The position numbers were made by a program, and so were the translations under genes. The notes under the pieces are model-generated. The model made no database searches. It was not told the origin of the DNA and saw nothing but the letters and a program-made list of their open reading frames with translations. From contig JAZSKY010000026.1 in NCBI GenBank assembly GCA_045535095.1, positions 1 to 40,283 of the forward strand: a DNA stretch of 40,283 nt, read 5' to 3'. Below, piece after piece: positions 22,005 through 30,358 of this stretch (position 1 is its first letter; each line of letters opens with the position of its first letter). Source of the stretch: SIG672 sp045535095 (GTDB lineage: Bacteria; Bacillota; Clostridia; Oscillospirales; CAG-272).

Positions 22005-24602
22005 TTATTTTGCGAAGTGGTGGTTGTAGAGAAGAGCGTAGCCGTAAGGTACACCGCCGAGGTTGATCTCAAGAAGGACGTACTCGTGCTGTGTATCGAA
22101 TCCGCTTGTGGGAAGATCTGCGGCATTTATGATACCGCCGTTCTGATATGCGGGATATACAGCCTGGCTCATATTCATACCGATGCTCATATCGTTGAAG
22201 ATGAAGGTTACGAAGTTGAACTCTCCGTTTTCGTTCATCATGTGCGAAAGAGCCACCTGATTGTTCTGATACTGCTGAACGACACCGAGGAGAAGGGGCT
22301 TAACGCCAAACTCGGTAAGGTAGATCGAATCGCCCTTGCTGAGGTTTTCGCTTGCGTCGATAACGCCCGCGAAGGTGATCTTCTGCGCCTGATCCATCGA
22401 GTCGCCTGCACTTGTTGAGTTTGCAGGTACCATTTCAAGACCTGCAGCTCCGCACTTACCGAAGGTCATATTACCGAAGGTAATGATAGATGCCTCGGTT
22501 TCGATTCCGTTGGAGAAGCAGTTGTAAACCTTGATGTTATCAACGGTACTGTCGCTTACCGTACGGCGGAAACGGAGACCTACGTGGCAACGCGATGCCG
22601 AAACGTTCTTCATTTCAAGGTGATATACTACCTTGTAGTCTGCGCTACCGATGTAAATACCGGTGTTGTACGAGCCGCGCGGAACCTTTCCGTTGCGGTC
22701 GCCGCTGAAGTTGATAGGGGTATTACCTACGACCTCAAAGTCGAATATCTTGACGCTGTGCTGTCTGCCTGCGATCTGTGCGGGATCGGACGCTTCGGGG
22801 GAAATGAGGAGAAGAGCGCTGATGTTTGAGAAATCGTAGCCCTGATTGTTAAGGCTGTCAAGCTCTGCGCCGCTGATAACGCGAAGCTGAGAGCCGTCGA
22901 GCTTGTGGCGGTTTCCGTTAATATAAACGTTCTTGTTCTTTGCGTGTATCATGGAGTTGTAGAGAACGTCCTGCCACGTCTGGTCTGCGCTTGCCTTGAG
23001 GGCGGCAGTGGGAACGAGATCGTATCCGTACTTGTAGCTATTTGCTCCAAGTGGCTTTTCGGTGATTACAACGTTGATGATCTCTCCGTTATAGGAGTTG
23101 CTTTCGAGAAGGCTCTTGAGCTCCGCGTAATTTCTTACGTTATATCCGCTATTTACGTAGAAGCTGTAAGAGGTTGTAACCTCGTTTCGGCTACCCGAAT
23201 CGGAGGAAACGGTTACGGTAACGCGTCCCTGCTTCTTGAAGGTGATCTTGCCGTCTGCCCAAACCGCAACGCTTTCGCCGGTAGTGCCGTCTGCGTGTGC
23301 AAATGTGTATTTGAGCTTGGTGCAAGCGTTTGTACCGATAGTGCTTGCACTAAAGTCAAGGCGGTCTGCCTTTCCTGTGCTGAGATTTGTCATCGAGAAG
23401 TTATAATCGTGTCCGAGGCGCTCGGTAAACATCTCGGGAAGCTTTACTGCATCGGGCGGAACGATGACCTTGACGCTTACGTTCTGAGAAACGTTGGTGC
23501 CGGGAAGGCTTACGCGAATTACCGCATCGCCGTGACCCGTAGCGCTGAGGTGACAAACATTACCGGACGAGGTAAGACCGAGGTTCTTGTTACCGCTTAT
23601 GATCTCAAAGGATACAGTGCGGTCGGTTATAGGCTGAAGCTTGCTGTCATAGACGCTTGCGGTGAGAACGGAGTCACTTGCGCCGTAGCGGTCAACAGTG
23701 AGACTCGAGCTCGAGAGCATAAGATAGTAGGTCTCAACCTCTTCGCCAACGATGAAGCTGAGCTCGTTGCTTTGAATGTCTCCGCACGCTGCGTGGAGCT
23801 TAATGACTGCGCCCTTGGGAGCGTTGGTATTTACAGCCAGCATATCTCCGGAGACGGTACATATATCTGCACCCTCGGTAACGATCCACTCAACGTTTGC
23901 TACCGCCTCTGCGGGGTCGATCGTCTTGGTGAGAGCAACGAAAGTGCCCGCAGGTACGAAGGTTTTGCTTGCGGAAGCGGTTATGCCGGTGACGGGAATA
24001 CTTACCGTGATCTTAACCGTGTTGGAGACGAGATCCTTGTATTTTGCAACAAGCTCGATCTCAGTTCCGCTTGCAACACCCTCGTTTATCGTAAGCTTGG
24101 TGCCAACGCGAGTTACGGCGTCTGCGCCCTTGGTGATTTCAATTTCTGCATCGTCTGCCGAGATAGCGTTGCCGTCTTCGGTAAGATCAATCTTGATAGT
24201 TACGACCTCGCCGTGCTGCGCGGTCGCTTTGTCTGCGGAAATCGAGATACTGTTTCTGGGAATTCTGACCATAACGCTCACTTCATTTGAAACCATGCCG
24301 TTCATCTCGGAAACAACGGTGATTACCGAGCCGTCCTTGGCTGTTTCGGGAATGGCAAGTTTGTTGCCGTCAAGAGAAGCGTGCTCGCTTCCGGCGGTTA
24401 TTTTGTACGTAACTTCATCTGTAAGAGCCTCACCCTTCTTTGTGATGTGGGTGGTGTTGAAGATTACTGTCTCGCCGGGCTTTGCGACCGTTTTGTCGGC
24501 TGCAAGGCGAAGAGATTCGATTTCACCGCCACAAGAAACAAAGGTGCATACTAAAACAGAGAATAAACATAATAGTGCAATTGCGTTTCTGATGATTTTC
24601 AT
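22005..24602 (-). CDS. large lipoprotein with Ig-like repeats and a right-handed beta-helix
   Basis: An 865-residue secreted protein: signal peptide MKIIRNAIALLCLFSVLVC and lipobox FVSC. Four Ig-like units of about 85-100 residues follow (approximately 27-110, 112-195, 197-285, 288-385). The first three share an ADK/ASK-x6-GE/GT opening and a V-S-N-x-V/L-x-V/I-x-V close. Residues about 500-800 read as a right-handed beta-helix of the pectate-lyase type (NVYINGNRHKL, GIYIGSADY, VGLRFRRTVSDSTVDNIKV, NCFSNGIET). No catalytic set is obvious, so adhesion or glycan binding is as likely as lyase activity. AAGGAG precedes the start. Last gene of the operon from 29441. Confidence 0.82.
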   Translation of the reverse strand: MKIIRNAIALLCLFSVLVCTFVSCGGEIESLRLAADKTVAKPGETVIFNTTHITKKGEALTDEVTYKITAGSEHASLDGNKLAIPETAKDGSVITVVSEMNGMVSNEVSVMVRIPRNSISISADKATAQHGEVVTIKIDLTEDGNAISADDAEIEITKGADAVTRVGTKLTINEGVASGTEIELVAKYKDLVSNTVKITVSIPVTGITASASKTFVPAGTFVALTKTIDPAEAVANVEWIVTEGADICTVSGDMLAVNTNAPKGAVIKLHAACGDIQSNELSFIVGEEVETYYLMLSSSSLTVDRYGASDSVLTASVYDSKLQPITDRTVSFEIISGNKNLGLTSSGNVCHLSATGHGDAVIRVSLPGTNVSQNVSVKVIVPPDAVKLPEMFTERLGHDYNFSMTNLSTGKADRLDFSASTIGTNACTKLKYTFAHADGTTGESVAVWADGKITFKKQGRVTVTVSSDSGSRNEVTTSYSFYVNSGYNVRNYAELKSLLESNSYNGEIINVVITEKPLGANSYKYGYDLVPTAALKASADQTWQDVLYNSMIHAKNKNVYINGNRHKLDGSQLRVISGAELDSLNNQGYDFSNISALLLISPEASDPAQIAGRQHSVKIFDFEVVGNTPINFSGDRNGKVPRGSYNTGIYIGSADYKVVYHLEMKNVSASRCHVGLRFRRTVSDSTVDNIKVYNCFSNGIETEASIITFGNMTFGKCGAAGLEMVPANSTSAGDSMDQAQKITFAGVIDASENLSKGDSIYLTEFGVKPLLLGVVQQYQNNQVALSHMMNENGEFNFVTFIFNDMSIGMNMSQAVYPAYQNGGIINAADLPTSGFDTQHEYVLLEINLGGVPYGYALLYNHHFAK

Positions 24603-24622
24603 GATGAAGATCTCCTTTTTTG

Positions 24623-25549
24623 TTAATTTTCTCCGAACCATGCAATGGTAGCTTCCGCACTGTATGTCGGATTGTTTTCGTCGCCTACAAAGGCTTTTAC
24701 CGTGACTATCACTCCGCCGTGATCGAAGGTCAGTATGCCGTTTTCGTCGATCGTGGCAAGCTTTGTCTGTACGACACTGAACTTAACGGCGGAAAGCTCG
24801 ATCTCGCCGCTTATTCTGATGCCTGCGAGAAGGTTTACGGTGCTCTGGGAGCTTATGTATCCTTCGCCTGTCGCCATCATTCCTGCAACACCGTCGAACT
24901 CGAAGGTGAGCGGGGAAGTGTCGTTTACAACGGTTATCAGACAGGTGTCGGTAAATCCGCCGTCGTCGGTCGTGACCGTTACCGATGCGGTACCTGCGCC
25001 CACTGCCTTGACCTTTCCGAGCGCATCGACCGTTACGATCGATGGGTCGCTCGTTTCATAGGTGACTTTTTTATTAGAAGCCGTATGCGGTTCGACAGAT
25101 GCCGCAAGATTCTTGCTTTCACCAAGCATCATGCTGAGCGTGTCACGGGAGAGCGTTACACCCGTAACCTTTTCCGAACGCACGATGACCGTAAGCCAAG
25201 CGGTTCTGTCTCCGTCTGCGGTTTTAACCATAATATCGGCGTGTCCGCCGCTTATTCCCGAGATCGTTCCGTTCTCATCGACCGTACAAATGCTTTCTGC
25301 CGAGGAAATATAGCTTACTCGCTTATCCGTGGCAAGCTCGGGATATATTTTGATATTTGTGCTTTTTGTTTCTCCAACGTTCAAAGTGATCGCTTCGTAG
25401 TCGCTTAGTTCGTTGCCTGCGTCATCAACGAAGACAACGCGCTCGACGTCTATTCTCTGATAGGTCGAAAGAACTCGACCCGCAATTGCGATAACGAACA
25501 GCAAAACGATGGGAAGAAATATTAAAATAAGGACAACTGTTTTTTTCAT
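24623..25549 (-). CDS. membrane-anchored protein with BIG2-type Ig domains
   Basis: A 308-residue protein with an N-terminal membrane anchor (MKKTVVLILIFLPIVLLFVIAIAG) and two clear BIG2-like bacterial Ig domains at about 35-120 and 122-208. The typical lines ICTVDENGTISGISGGHADIMV and IVTVDALGKVKAVGAGTASVTV are visible. A third divergent Ig-like unit fills the rest. ATG 25549 is preferred because it begins the signal anchor; a GTG at 25561 overlaps the permease stop and is also possible. The gene ends 20 bases before the large lipoprotein, with which it may interact at the surface. Confidence 0.82.
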   Translation of the reverse strand: MKKTVVLILIFLPIVLLFVIAIAGRVLSTYQRIDVERVVFVDDAGNELSDYEAITLNVGETKSTNIKIYPELATDKRVSYISSAESICTVDENGTISGISGGHADIMVKTADGDRTAWLTVIVRSEKVTGVTLSRDTLSMMLGESKNLAASVEPHTASNKKVTYETSDPSIVTVDALGKVKAVGAGTASVTVTTDDGGFTDTCLITVVNDTSPLTFEFDGVAGMMATGEGYISSQSTVNLLAGIRISGEIELSAVKFSVVQTKLATIDENGILTFDHGGVIVTVKAFVGDENNPTYSAEATIAWFGEN

Positions 25550-25557
25550 AGGAAAAC

Positions 25558-27162
25558 TCACATTTCAATTTTGTCATACGCGAGCTGTATGCGCAGGATA
25601 AGAGTCCATACGCGCCAAAGCGCGAAGATAAGGGAAAATGCGATGAGTAGGATGTAGGGGATATAAAGGTTCTCTACGGATGACGTCATAATAAGGAAAA
25701 GTCCCATAACGAAGCCGATAAGAAGACCGAATACCAGTGCGCGCGGCGTGCTTTTGCTCGTTGTCGAGGACTCTTCGTCTCCCTGCATATTTACGCTCGG
25801 GTGCTTTATGTCCATTTCGAGACAAAGTGCGATGTGTCCGATGGAAGCGAGTCCGACTGCGACGCTGCCGAGCACGATCTGCCATACGGGATAAGAGAAC
25901 GAAGAAATTATTGCGGTCAGTAATATCGCACCAAGCGTAAAGATCGCATTGAACGTGAGCTTGGCAAAGATCTGTGTAAAATAGCTGACAGGAATTATCT
26001 TCGAGGTGTGAAAGGTCGAGCCGTCACGCGATATCGCGGATGCCGAAGAGATGTTTGAAAGCATTGCCAAAATAGCGACTATCATCGCGTGCGAGCCTGC
26101 GATCATATTCACTCCCGCCTGATTTACCGATACGGTCATGAGCAGACGGTCGTACGAGAATACGATGAAGGGCATAAGCAGGGTGAAAAGAAAATACTGA
26201 AACACCTCTGAGGGAGAACGGAAAATGCAGAGCATTTCCTTTTTGATAAGACTTGTAAAGGGTTTTGCATTTGTAATAGAGCTCTTTTTCTTGCCCGATC
26301 CCGAGACGCGGTTTTCAAGCTGAGGCATCGCAAGTCGGAAGTAAAAGGGACGAATGATCATTGCAGTTACTGCCGAAAGAAGTGCGCAAAGCAGGATGAA
26401 AAGCGGAATGTAGTACCAGCTTGAGAACGAGAACATCGCCTTTGCGAGCTGGAAGTAGATCGGGATACGGCAGCCTATCGCACGTACCGCGTCATTTGCG
26501 GAGGCAACAAACTGCAGCTGCTGATCCGCAATGTTGAAGTTTCCCGCAATACTTGCGATAAGAGAAATGTACGCAAATAGTGCCGATCCTACGAGAGTCA
26601 GCAAAACGACTATCGCAAGTGCCGAATGGCGCTTCAAAAACGCCATTATTCGCATAACGGGGATGCTTATGAAGGACGCTATTATGATCGGAAATACGGG
26701 GAGCAGTAAAATGTACAAGGGAACTGCCAGATAGAAGCTCGCTCCTAAATTTCCGAAGAATCCAAGACAAATGAAAAGAGGAATACAAAGAAGAGCATCA
26801 AAGGTGAGCTCCTTGAAATAAACGAGCAGGACTTTCGAAATAAAAAACTGATTTGCGGTGACGGGCAGACAGATAAGAAGCTCGTTGTCGCGCGACAGAT
26901 ACAGAGTACCTATAATGTGTGCTACGGTGAATACAAGCGTGAGAGCCTGAACTGTAAGAAGCACTATCGATACAAGCTCGGCGTTTATTGCAAATCCGAG
27001 CATAAAGATCTGTGTAAAGGCATAAGCGAAGGCTCCGGTAAGTATAGCGAGCAGCAGAAGAGTTTTGATCGCCGACGAGAACATCTTTCGCGGCGACGCG
27101 GTTTTTAGCAGATCGGTGTGATTATCGATCTGTAAACGCAGAAGATTTAGTGTTTTCAGCAT
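25558..27162 (-). CDS. ABC transporter permease (ABC-2 exporter type)
   Basis: A 534-residue polytopic protein with roughly 12-14 hydrophobic helices in two halves, joined by a charged loop near 290-310 (RVSGSGKKKSSITNAKPFTSLIKKEM). The second half opens with the LIKKEMLCIFRSPSEVFQYFLF segment typical of ABC-2 export permeases. It overlaps the ATPase gene by one base (TGATG), which means tight coupling. No substrate can be read; neighbours that are surface proteins suggest an envelope or antimicrobial-peptide role. Confidence 0.87.
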   Translation of the reverse strand: MLKTLNLLRLQIDNHTDLLKTASPRKMFSSAIKTLLLLAILTGAFAYAFTQIFMLGFAINAELVSIVLLTVQALTLVFTVAHIIGTLYLSRDNELLICLPVTANQFFISKVLLVYFKELTFDALLCIPLFICLGFFGNLGASFYLAVPLYILLLPVFPIIIASFISIPVMRIMAFLKRHSALAIVVLLTLVGSALFAYISLIASIAGNFNIADQQLQFVASANDAVRAIGCRIPIYFQLAKAMFSFSSWYYIPLFILLCALLSAVTAMIIRPFYFRLAMPQLENRVSGSGKKKSSITNAKPFTSLIKKEMLCIFRSPSEVFQYFLFTLLMPFIVFSYDRLLMTVSVNQAGVNMIAGSHAMIVAILAMLSNISSASAISRDGSTFHTSKIIPVSYFTQIFAKLTFNAIFTLGAILLTAIISSFSYPVWQIVLGSVAVGLASIGHIALCLEMDIKHPSVNMQGDEESSTTSKSTPRALVFGLLIGFVMGLFLIMTSSVENLYIPYILLIAFSLIFALWRVWTLILRIQLAYDKIEM

Positions 27163-27896
27163 CAGATCTCCTCACCTTCGATCTCGCCGACTACACTCAT
27201 GAATATCTTTTCAAGTGAGCGTCCCTCGGCGCGAAGCTCCGCGAGATCGTAAATGCCCTGCAATTTGCCCTTCTGGATAATGCAGCAACGGTCACAGAGA
27301 TTTTCCACAACGTCAAGAATGTGTGAGCTGAAAAATACTGTATTTCCCGCCTTTGCGTGGCGCTTCATTACAAGCTTCAGCTGATATGCGCTCTGCGGGT
27401 CGAGTCCGGTCAGAGGCTCGTCGAGGACCCAAAGCTTTGGGTTGTGAACGAGCGCACCGATCACGGATATTTTCTGCTTCATACCGTGAGAATAGCTCTT
27501 TATAGGCGAGTCGAATGCTTCCTTTAATTTAAATATAGTGAGCAGATCCTCGCAACGCTCCTCCATATCGCTTTTGGAAACTCCGTAGAGGTTGACGATG
27601 TGAGTTACGTATTCGCGGCCCGTGAGACGCTCGAATACGGCGTGGTTATCGGATACGTAGCCTATCTGCTGCTTTGCTTCGAGAGGAGAGGTCTTGATCG
27701 AAACTCCGTTTATGAGTATGTCACCCTCCTGAAAGGGATGGATGCCGACGAGCGCTTTGATCGTCGTACTTTTGCCCGCTCCGTTCGAGCCGAGAAATCC
27801 GTAAATTTCTCCTTCCTTTAGAGAAATAGATAAATTTTCTACGGCATTGACCGAAGAGTCGGCGTAGCTTTTTGTTAAGTTCTTAATTTCTAACAT
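27162..27896 (-). CDS. ABC transporter ATP-binding protein
   Basis: A 244-residue ATPase of the ABC-2 exporter (CcmA/YhaQ-like) group. Walker A GSNGAGKST is at residues 37-45, the Q-loop is near 82 (QQIGYVSDN), the signature is a variant YSHGMKQK in place of LSGGQ, as in this subgroup, Walker B is LWVLDEP and the H-loop SSHILD. GGAGG lies before ATG 27896. A longer frame would reach into the upstream membrane-protein gene and is rejected. Partner of the permease at 25558. Confidence 0.93.
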   Translation of the reverse strand: MLEIKNLTKSYADSSVNAVENLSISLKEGEIYGFLGSNGAGKSTTIKALVGIHPFQEGDILINGVSIKTSPLEAKQQIGYVSDNHAVFERLTGREYVTHIVNLYGVSKSDMEERCEDLLTIFKLKEAFDSPIKSYSHGMKQKISVIGALVHNPKLWVLDEPLTGLDPQSAYQLKLVMKRHAKAGNTVFFSSHILDVVENLCDRCCIIQKGKLQGIYDLAELRAEGRSLEKIFMSVVGEIEGEEI

Positions 27897-27912
27897 TAAA
27901 TAAACCTCCGTA

Positions 27913-29343
27913 TCAGTCTTGGAAGCCGCGCGGAAGCTTTGTGGGTCTTCCGAGACGCTTTTCCAAAATATCAAGTCCTGCGTTTCGCAGATTCAGATGG
28001 TCATCTTCTACGGCGTAAAGATAGAGCGTGAAGCGGTAGAAGAGAAGACAAAGCAGAGAAAATGCAATAAATACAGTGAGCATAAGTATGGGATAGAAGG
28101 TAAACGCGCCGATAGTTACGGGGAATGCGTCTGCGAGATTGATTATAGAAACGAAGGATTCCGCCTTTTCAAGGTCGAACATAAAGAAATAGTTGACCTC
28201 CTGACCCGTGTAGTTCGAGAAAATGTTGAGAAGTCCTCCGCCTATTACGCAGAAAACGAAGTAGCACGAGAATCCGATAGCCGAATATTTTATCGAGCGG
28301 CGGTTTGCGCGCGGGAATATTCGCAGTCCCATTGCGAGCAGCGGGACCATAAACACGAACGAATGCTCGAATATGTAATGCAGATTCCAGAATCCGATGC
28401 CGGTTGTTGCAAAGTCGGGCGAGAATATCGCGATCAGCGCTCCGGTCACGTTTACTATGAAGCAGAACTGGAAAAACTTATTCAGCTTAAAGGGAATGGC
28501 AACGATATAGAAGAATGCCGCCAGATTGCAAAGCTGGATCGGTAGTCTCGGCAGATTGAAGCCCATTAAGTAAAGCGAATTGTAATGGAAGAAAAGCACG
28601 AGCACGAGGAAAAGACAGAGATTGTAGCGATCCTCGTAGCTTTTGAAACGGAATATGAGATAAAGTATCAGAGTGGCCACGATAAGAAGGGCTATCCAAA
28701 GAAGATGCATCGGGCTGTAGCTTTCAAGCCTCAGATCGGAGTAGCCGACGATCGATTGCGGAACGTAAACGGGCATCGTTGTAAGTGCGACAAAGGGAAG
28801 CGCAAGAATAAGACCTGCGACCTCGCGAAGATCGGTCACACGAAGAAAATGCTTTGCGCGTACGCAAACGGTTATCGCAATAAGGATAGCAAGTGTAATC
28901 TCAACTGCAAAGATAACGCACCTGAGATCGTACGAATCAACGTAGATGCTGCCCGTATCTCGCATGAAATAAGGCATAAATCTGTCGAAATGTATCGCGG
29001 AAAGAATTGAAAAGGGCAGACAGTAACAGCATGCGATATTGCGGAAAAGTCTGCTTTTTGTAAAGACTGCCATCGGAAGCACAGAATAGTTTGCAAAATA
29101 GCCCCAACGGATTATAGAGGAGACAAGATCGGTCGATTCGTAATAGACCCCGTCCATCAGTCCGCCGTTGATAACGTAGATGAATCCGTCGCAAAGCATG
29201 AATCGAAAAAATCCGATTGCGCAAAAAATGACGGTGACCGCTTTAAGCAGTCTATAAAAAGTTTTGTCGGCACATTTCATAAGCGATAAAAGAATTATCG
29301 CTGATAATACGGTCGCCGATATAAGCGTAATTGCTGTGTACAT
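27913..29343 (-). CDS. YwaF-like integral membrane protein
   Basis: A 476-residue protein with about 12 membrane helices. The segment from about 255 to 345 (LPRLPIQLCNLAAFFYIVAI, FCFIVNVTGALIAIFSPD, then WNLHYIFEHSFVFMVPLLA) matches the YwaF/TMEM164-type core, with its conserved Cys, Asn and His. The N-terminal 200 residues are an additional membrane block. Function is unknown. First gene of the five-gene operon; it ends 16 bases before the ATPase gene. Its leader has two small hairpins (29369-29385 and 29391-29405). Confidence 0.8.
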   Translation of the reverse strand: MYTAITLISATVLSAIILLSLMKCADKTFYRLLKAVTVIFCAIGFFRFMLCDGFIYVINGGLMDGVYYESTDLVSSIIRWGYFANYSVLPMAVFTKSRLFRNIACCYCLPFSILSAIHFDRFMPYFMRDTGSIYVDSYDLRCVIFAVEITLAILIAITVCVRAKHFLRVTDLREVAGLILALPFVALTTMPVYVPQSIVGYSDLRLESYSPMHLLWIALLIVATLILYLIFRFKSYEDRYNLCLFLVLVLFFHYNSLYLMGFNLPRLPIQLCNLAAFFYIVAIPFKLNKFFQFCFIVNVTGALIAIFSPDFATTGIGFWNLHYIFEHSFVFMVPLLAMGLRIFPRANRRSIKYSAIGFSCYFVFCVIGGGLLNIFSNYTGQEVNYFFMFDLEKAESFVSIINLADAFPVTIGAFTFYPILMLTVFIAFSLLCLLFYRFTLYLYAVEDDHLNLRNAGLDILEKRLGRPTKLPRGFQD

Positions 29344-29440
29344 AAAAGCTAAAGCTCCTTTGGATGCAGACGGTCGGAAACCGTCGTGTTCGCCTTTTTA
29401 GGGCGGCATAGATCGAGTGCGTTTTCAAGCAACTTCAAAT

Positions 29441-29469
29441 ATTATATCACATTACGGCGATTTTTTCAA
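29441..29469 (-). promoter_or_regulatory. sigma-A promoter of the YwaF-ABC-Ig operon
   Basis: On the minus strand TTGAAA (29469-29464), 17 bases, TATAAT (29446-29441). It gives a leader of about 90 bases with hairpins GACGGT/ACCGTC and CGCC/GGCG and the ribosome binding site AAAGGAG. Confidence 0.85.
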
Positions 29470-29590
29470 GGCTTGTTTGAAAATATAGCGAAATCTGTCG
29501 AGTTTTGCGATAAATTGATATAAAGTTTGCGTTTTTTTGCAGCTTTTTGGAACTTATCTCGGCGTGTTTTGACGCTATAATCAAAAAATA

Positions 29591-29638
29591 TTGGACACAT
29601 CACCGTGCAAAAACACGTAAATGATGTGTCCAACTTTT
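29591..29638 (+). terminator. GGACACATC hairpin terminator repeat, copy B
   Basis: TTGGACACATCA pairs with TGATGTGTCCAA, with an inner CGTG/CACG stem, followed by TTTTT. No plus-strand gene precedes it, so it may mark the end of a lost unit. Confidence 0.75.
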
Positions 29639-29653
29639 TGTTTTTTTAATTTT

Positions 29654-29686
29654 GTAGGGGCGTTCATTGAACGCCCGCGGGCTACG
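29654..29686. repeat. GTAGGGGCG element, copy B (internally deleted)
   Basis: Left end and first hairpin are intact (GTAGGGGCGTTCATTGAAC onward), but the second hairpin is missing and GCGGGC runs directly into TACGAA. Confidence 0.7.
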
Positions 29687-29742
29687 AAGCGTTATATATA
29701 GATTGTTTTATTGTGAAATCATCCGTTTATACATATTTATTA

Positions 29743-29771
29743 TTGAAAAATTGTCAGATATATGATATAAT
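29743..29771 (+). promoter_or_regulatory. sigma-A promoter of RNA 1
   Basis: TTGAAA (29743-29748), 17 bases, TATAAT (29766-29771). The predicted transcript start falls on the first G of the RNA 1 closing helix at 29778. Confidence 0.85.
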
Positions 29772-29777
29772 CAATTT

Positions 29778-29857
29778 GCCGATATAGCCAAGAGACCGAG
29801 TTCGACGGGTTCATAGCCTGAAATCGTTGGTTTGACTCCAACTGCCACTATATCGGC
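29778..29857 (+). ncRNA. RNA 1: candidate novel 80-nt structured RNA, tRNA-like layout
   Basis: GCCGATATAG (29778-29787) pairs perfectly with CTATATCGGC (29848-29857). Inside are three arms: CCG-AGTTCGA-CGG near 29796, GGTTCA-TAGCC-TGAAAT with one mismatch, and GTTGG-TTTGACT-CCAAC (29826-29842), which looks like a T arm. A promoter starts it exactly at the helix and a hairpin terminator (29876) ends it at about 29923. It is not a tRNA: the T arm does not join the acceptor helix, there is no CCA and no normal D arm. TTCGACGGG and the T-arm-like GGTTTGACTCC recall parts of tmRNA ends. GTTGG could also pair with CCAAG at 29788. No protein frame is evident. Confidence 0.7.
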
Positions 29858-29875
29858 TTTCATCATCAAAAAACA

Positions 29876-29923
29876 TTGGACACATCACACGCAAAAACAC
29901 GTAAACGATGTGTCCAACTTTTT
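29876..29923 (+). terminator. GGACACATC hairpin terminator repeat, copy C (end of RNA 1)
   Basis: TTGGACACATC and GATGTGTCCAA form 11 pairs, followed by TTTTTATTTT. It lies 18 bases after the RNA 1 closing helix. Confidence 0.85.
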
Positions 29924-29938
29924 ATTTTATTTGATTTT

Positions 29939-29984
29939 GTAGGGGCGTTCATTGAACGCCCGCGGGCGAACTGTTCGCCCCTAC
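29939..29984. repeat. GTAGGGGCG inverted-repeat element, copy C
   Basis: Full element with both end repeats and both inner hairpins; two bases shorter than copy A in the second loop. Confidence 0.8.
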
Positions 29985-30055
29985 GAAAAAGCCATGCTCG
30001 TCTCGTTGACCATAACAATAGAAACCTAATAAATTGATTTTTTTGCTTTTTAGTA

Positions 30056-30084
30056 TTTACAAATCAAGAAACATATGATATAAT
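30056..30084 (+). promoter_or_regulatory. sigma-A promoter of RNA 2
   Basis: TTTACA (30056-30061), 17 bases, TATAAT (30079-30084). ATATGATATAAT and the GCC start seven bases later are shared with the RNA 1 promoter. Confidence 0.88.
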
Positions 30085-30090
30085 AAAATT

Positions 30091-30321
30091 GCCAAACAAA
30101 TTTCATAAGCATAACATAGGGATATTTTTCTCTTTTTGCAAGGGAAAACTATACTTTTTTGTCATGCGAATCAACTATATGAATTTAGCAAAAACGCAAA
30201 TTCCATCAGGTTGATATGTATGGCGAAATATCCGTATGTTTGCTTGAAATTTGTTTGGCGACAATTGGAGTTTGCGTTTTTCGGTGCGTATAACTTCGGT
30301 TGTACGCATCTTTTTATTTTT
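30091..30321 (+). ncRNA. RNA 2: candidate novel leader RNA or riboswitch before a small secreted-peptide gene
   Basis: GCCAAACAAATTTC (30091-30104) pairs perfectly with GAAATTTGTTTGGC (30246-30259). The helix continues with AAGCA/TGCTT, AACATA/TATGTT and GGATATTT/AAATATCC, 33 pairs in all with only small bulges. Above it is a 35-base single-stranded stretch (30128-30162) and an apical arm ATCAAC/GTTGAT then GAATTT/AAATTC. Bases 30190-30205 can instead pair with 30266-30281 (16 pairs, one G-U). A terminator hairpin follows at 30285-30308. A gene with AAGGAGG starts at 30359 without any promoter between. This is the layout of a transcription attenuator. A 6S-like RNA is an alternative, but the very uneven bubble does not fit well. 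Confidence 0.72.
30285..30321 (+). terminator. intrinsic terminator within the RNA 2 leader
   Basis: TGCGTATAAC and GTTGTACGCA (one G-U) close a stable TTCG tetraloop, followed by TCTTTTTATTTTT. It lies 38 bases before the ATG of the small gene, so read-through must be needed to express that gene. Confidence 0.88.
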
Positions 30322-30358
30322 CACCGAGAAATATAAAACATTTTAAGGAGGAAAGAAA

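Noticed and set aside
22905..24290. A 461-codon plus frame over the Ig-repeat lipoprotein
   Set aside because: The minus-strand gene has a signal peptide, Ig repeats and a ribosome binding site; the plus frame is a shadow with no start signals.
29778..29857. tRNA gene
   Set aside because: The closing helix is 10 bp, the T-arm-like hairpin is not next to the 3' strand, no D arm or CCA is present, and the only 7-base loop with U33 would be closed by a mismatched stem.
30091..30259. 6S RNA
   Set aside because: Length and rod shape fit loosely, but the internal loop is 35 bases on one side and about four on the other, and the RNA is followed by a terminator and a gene start. Kept only as an alternative.
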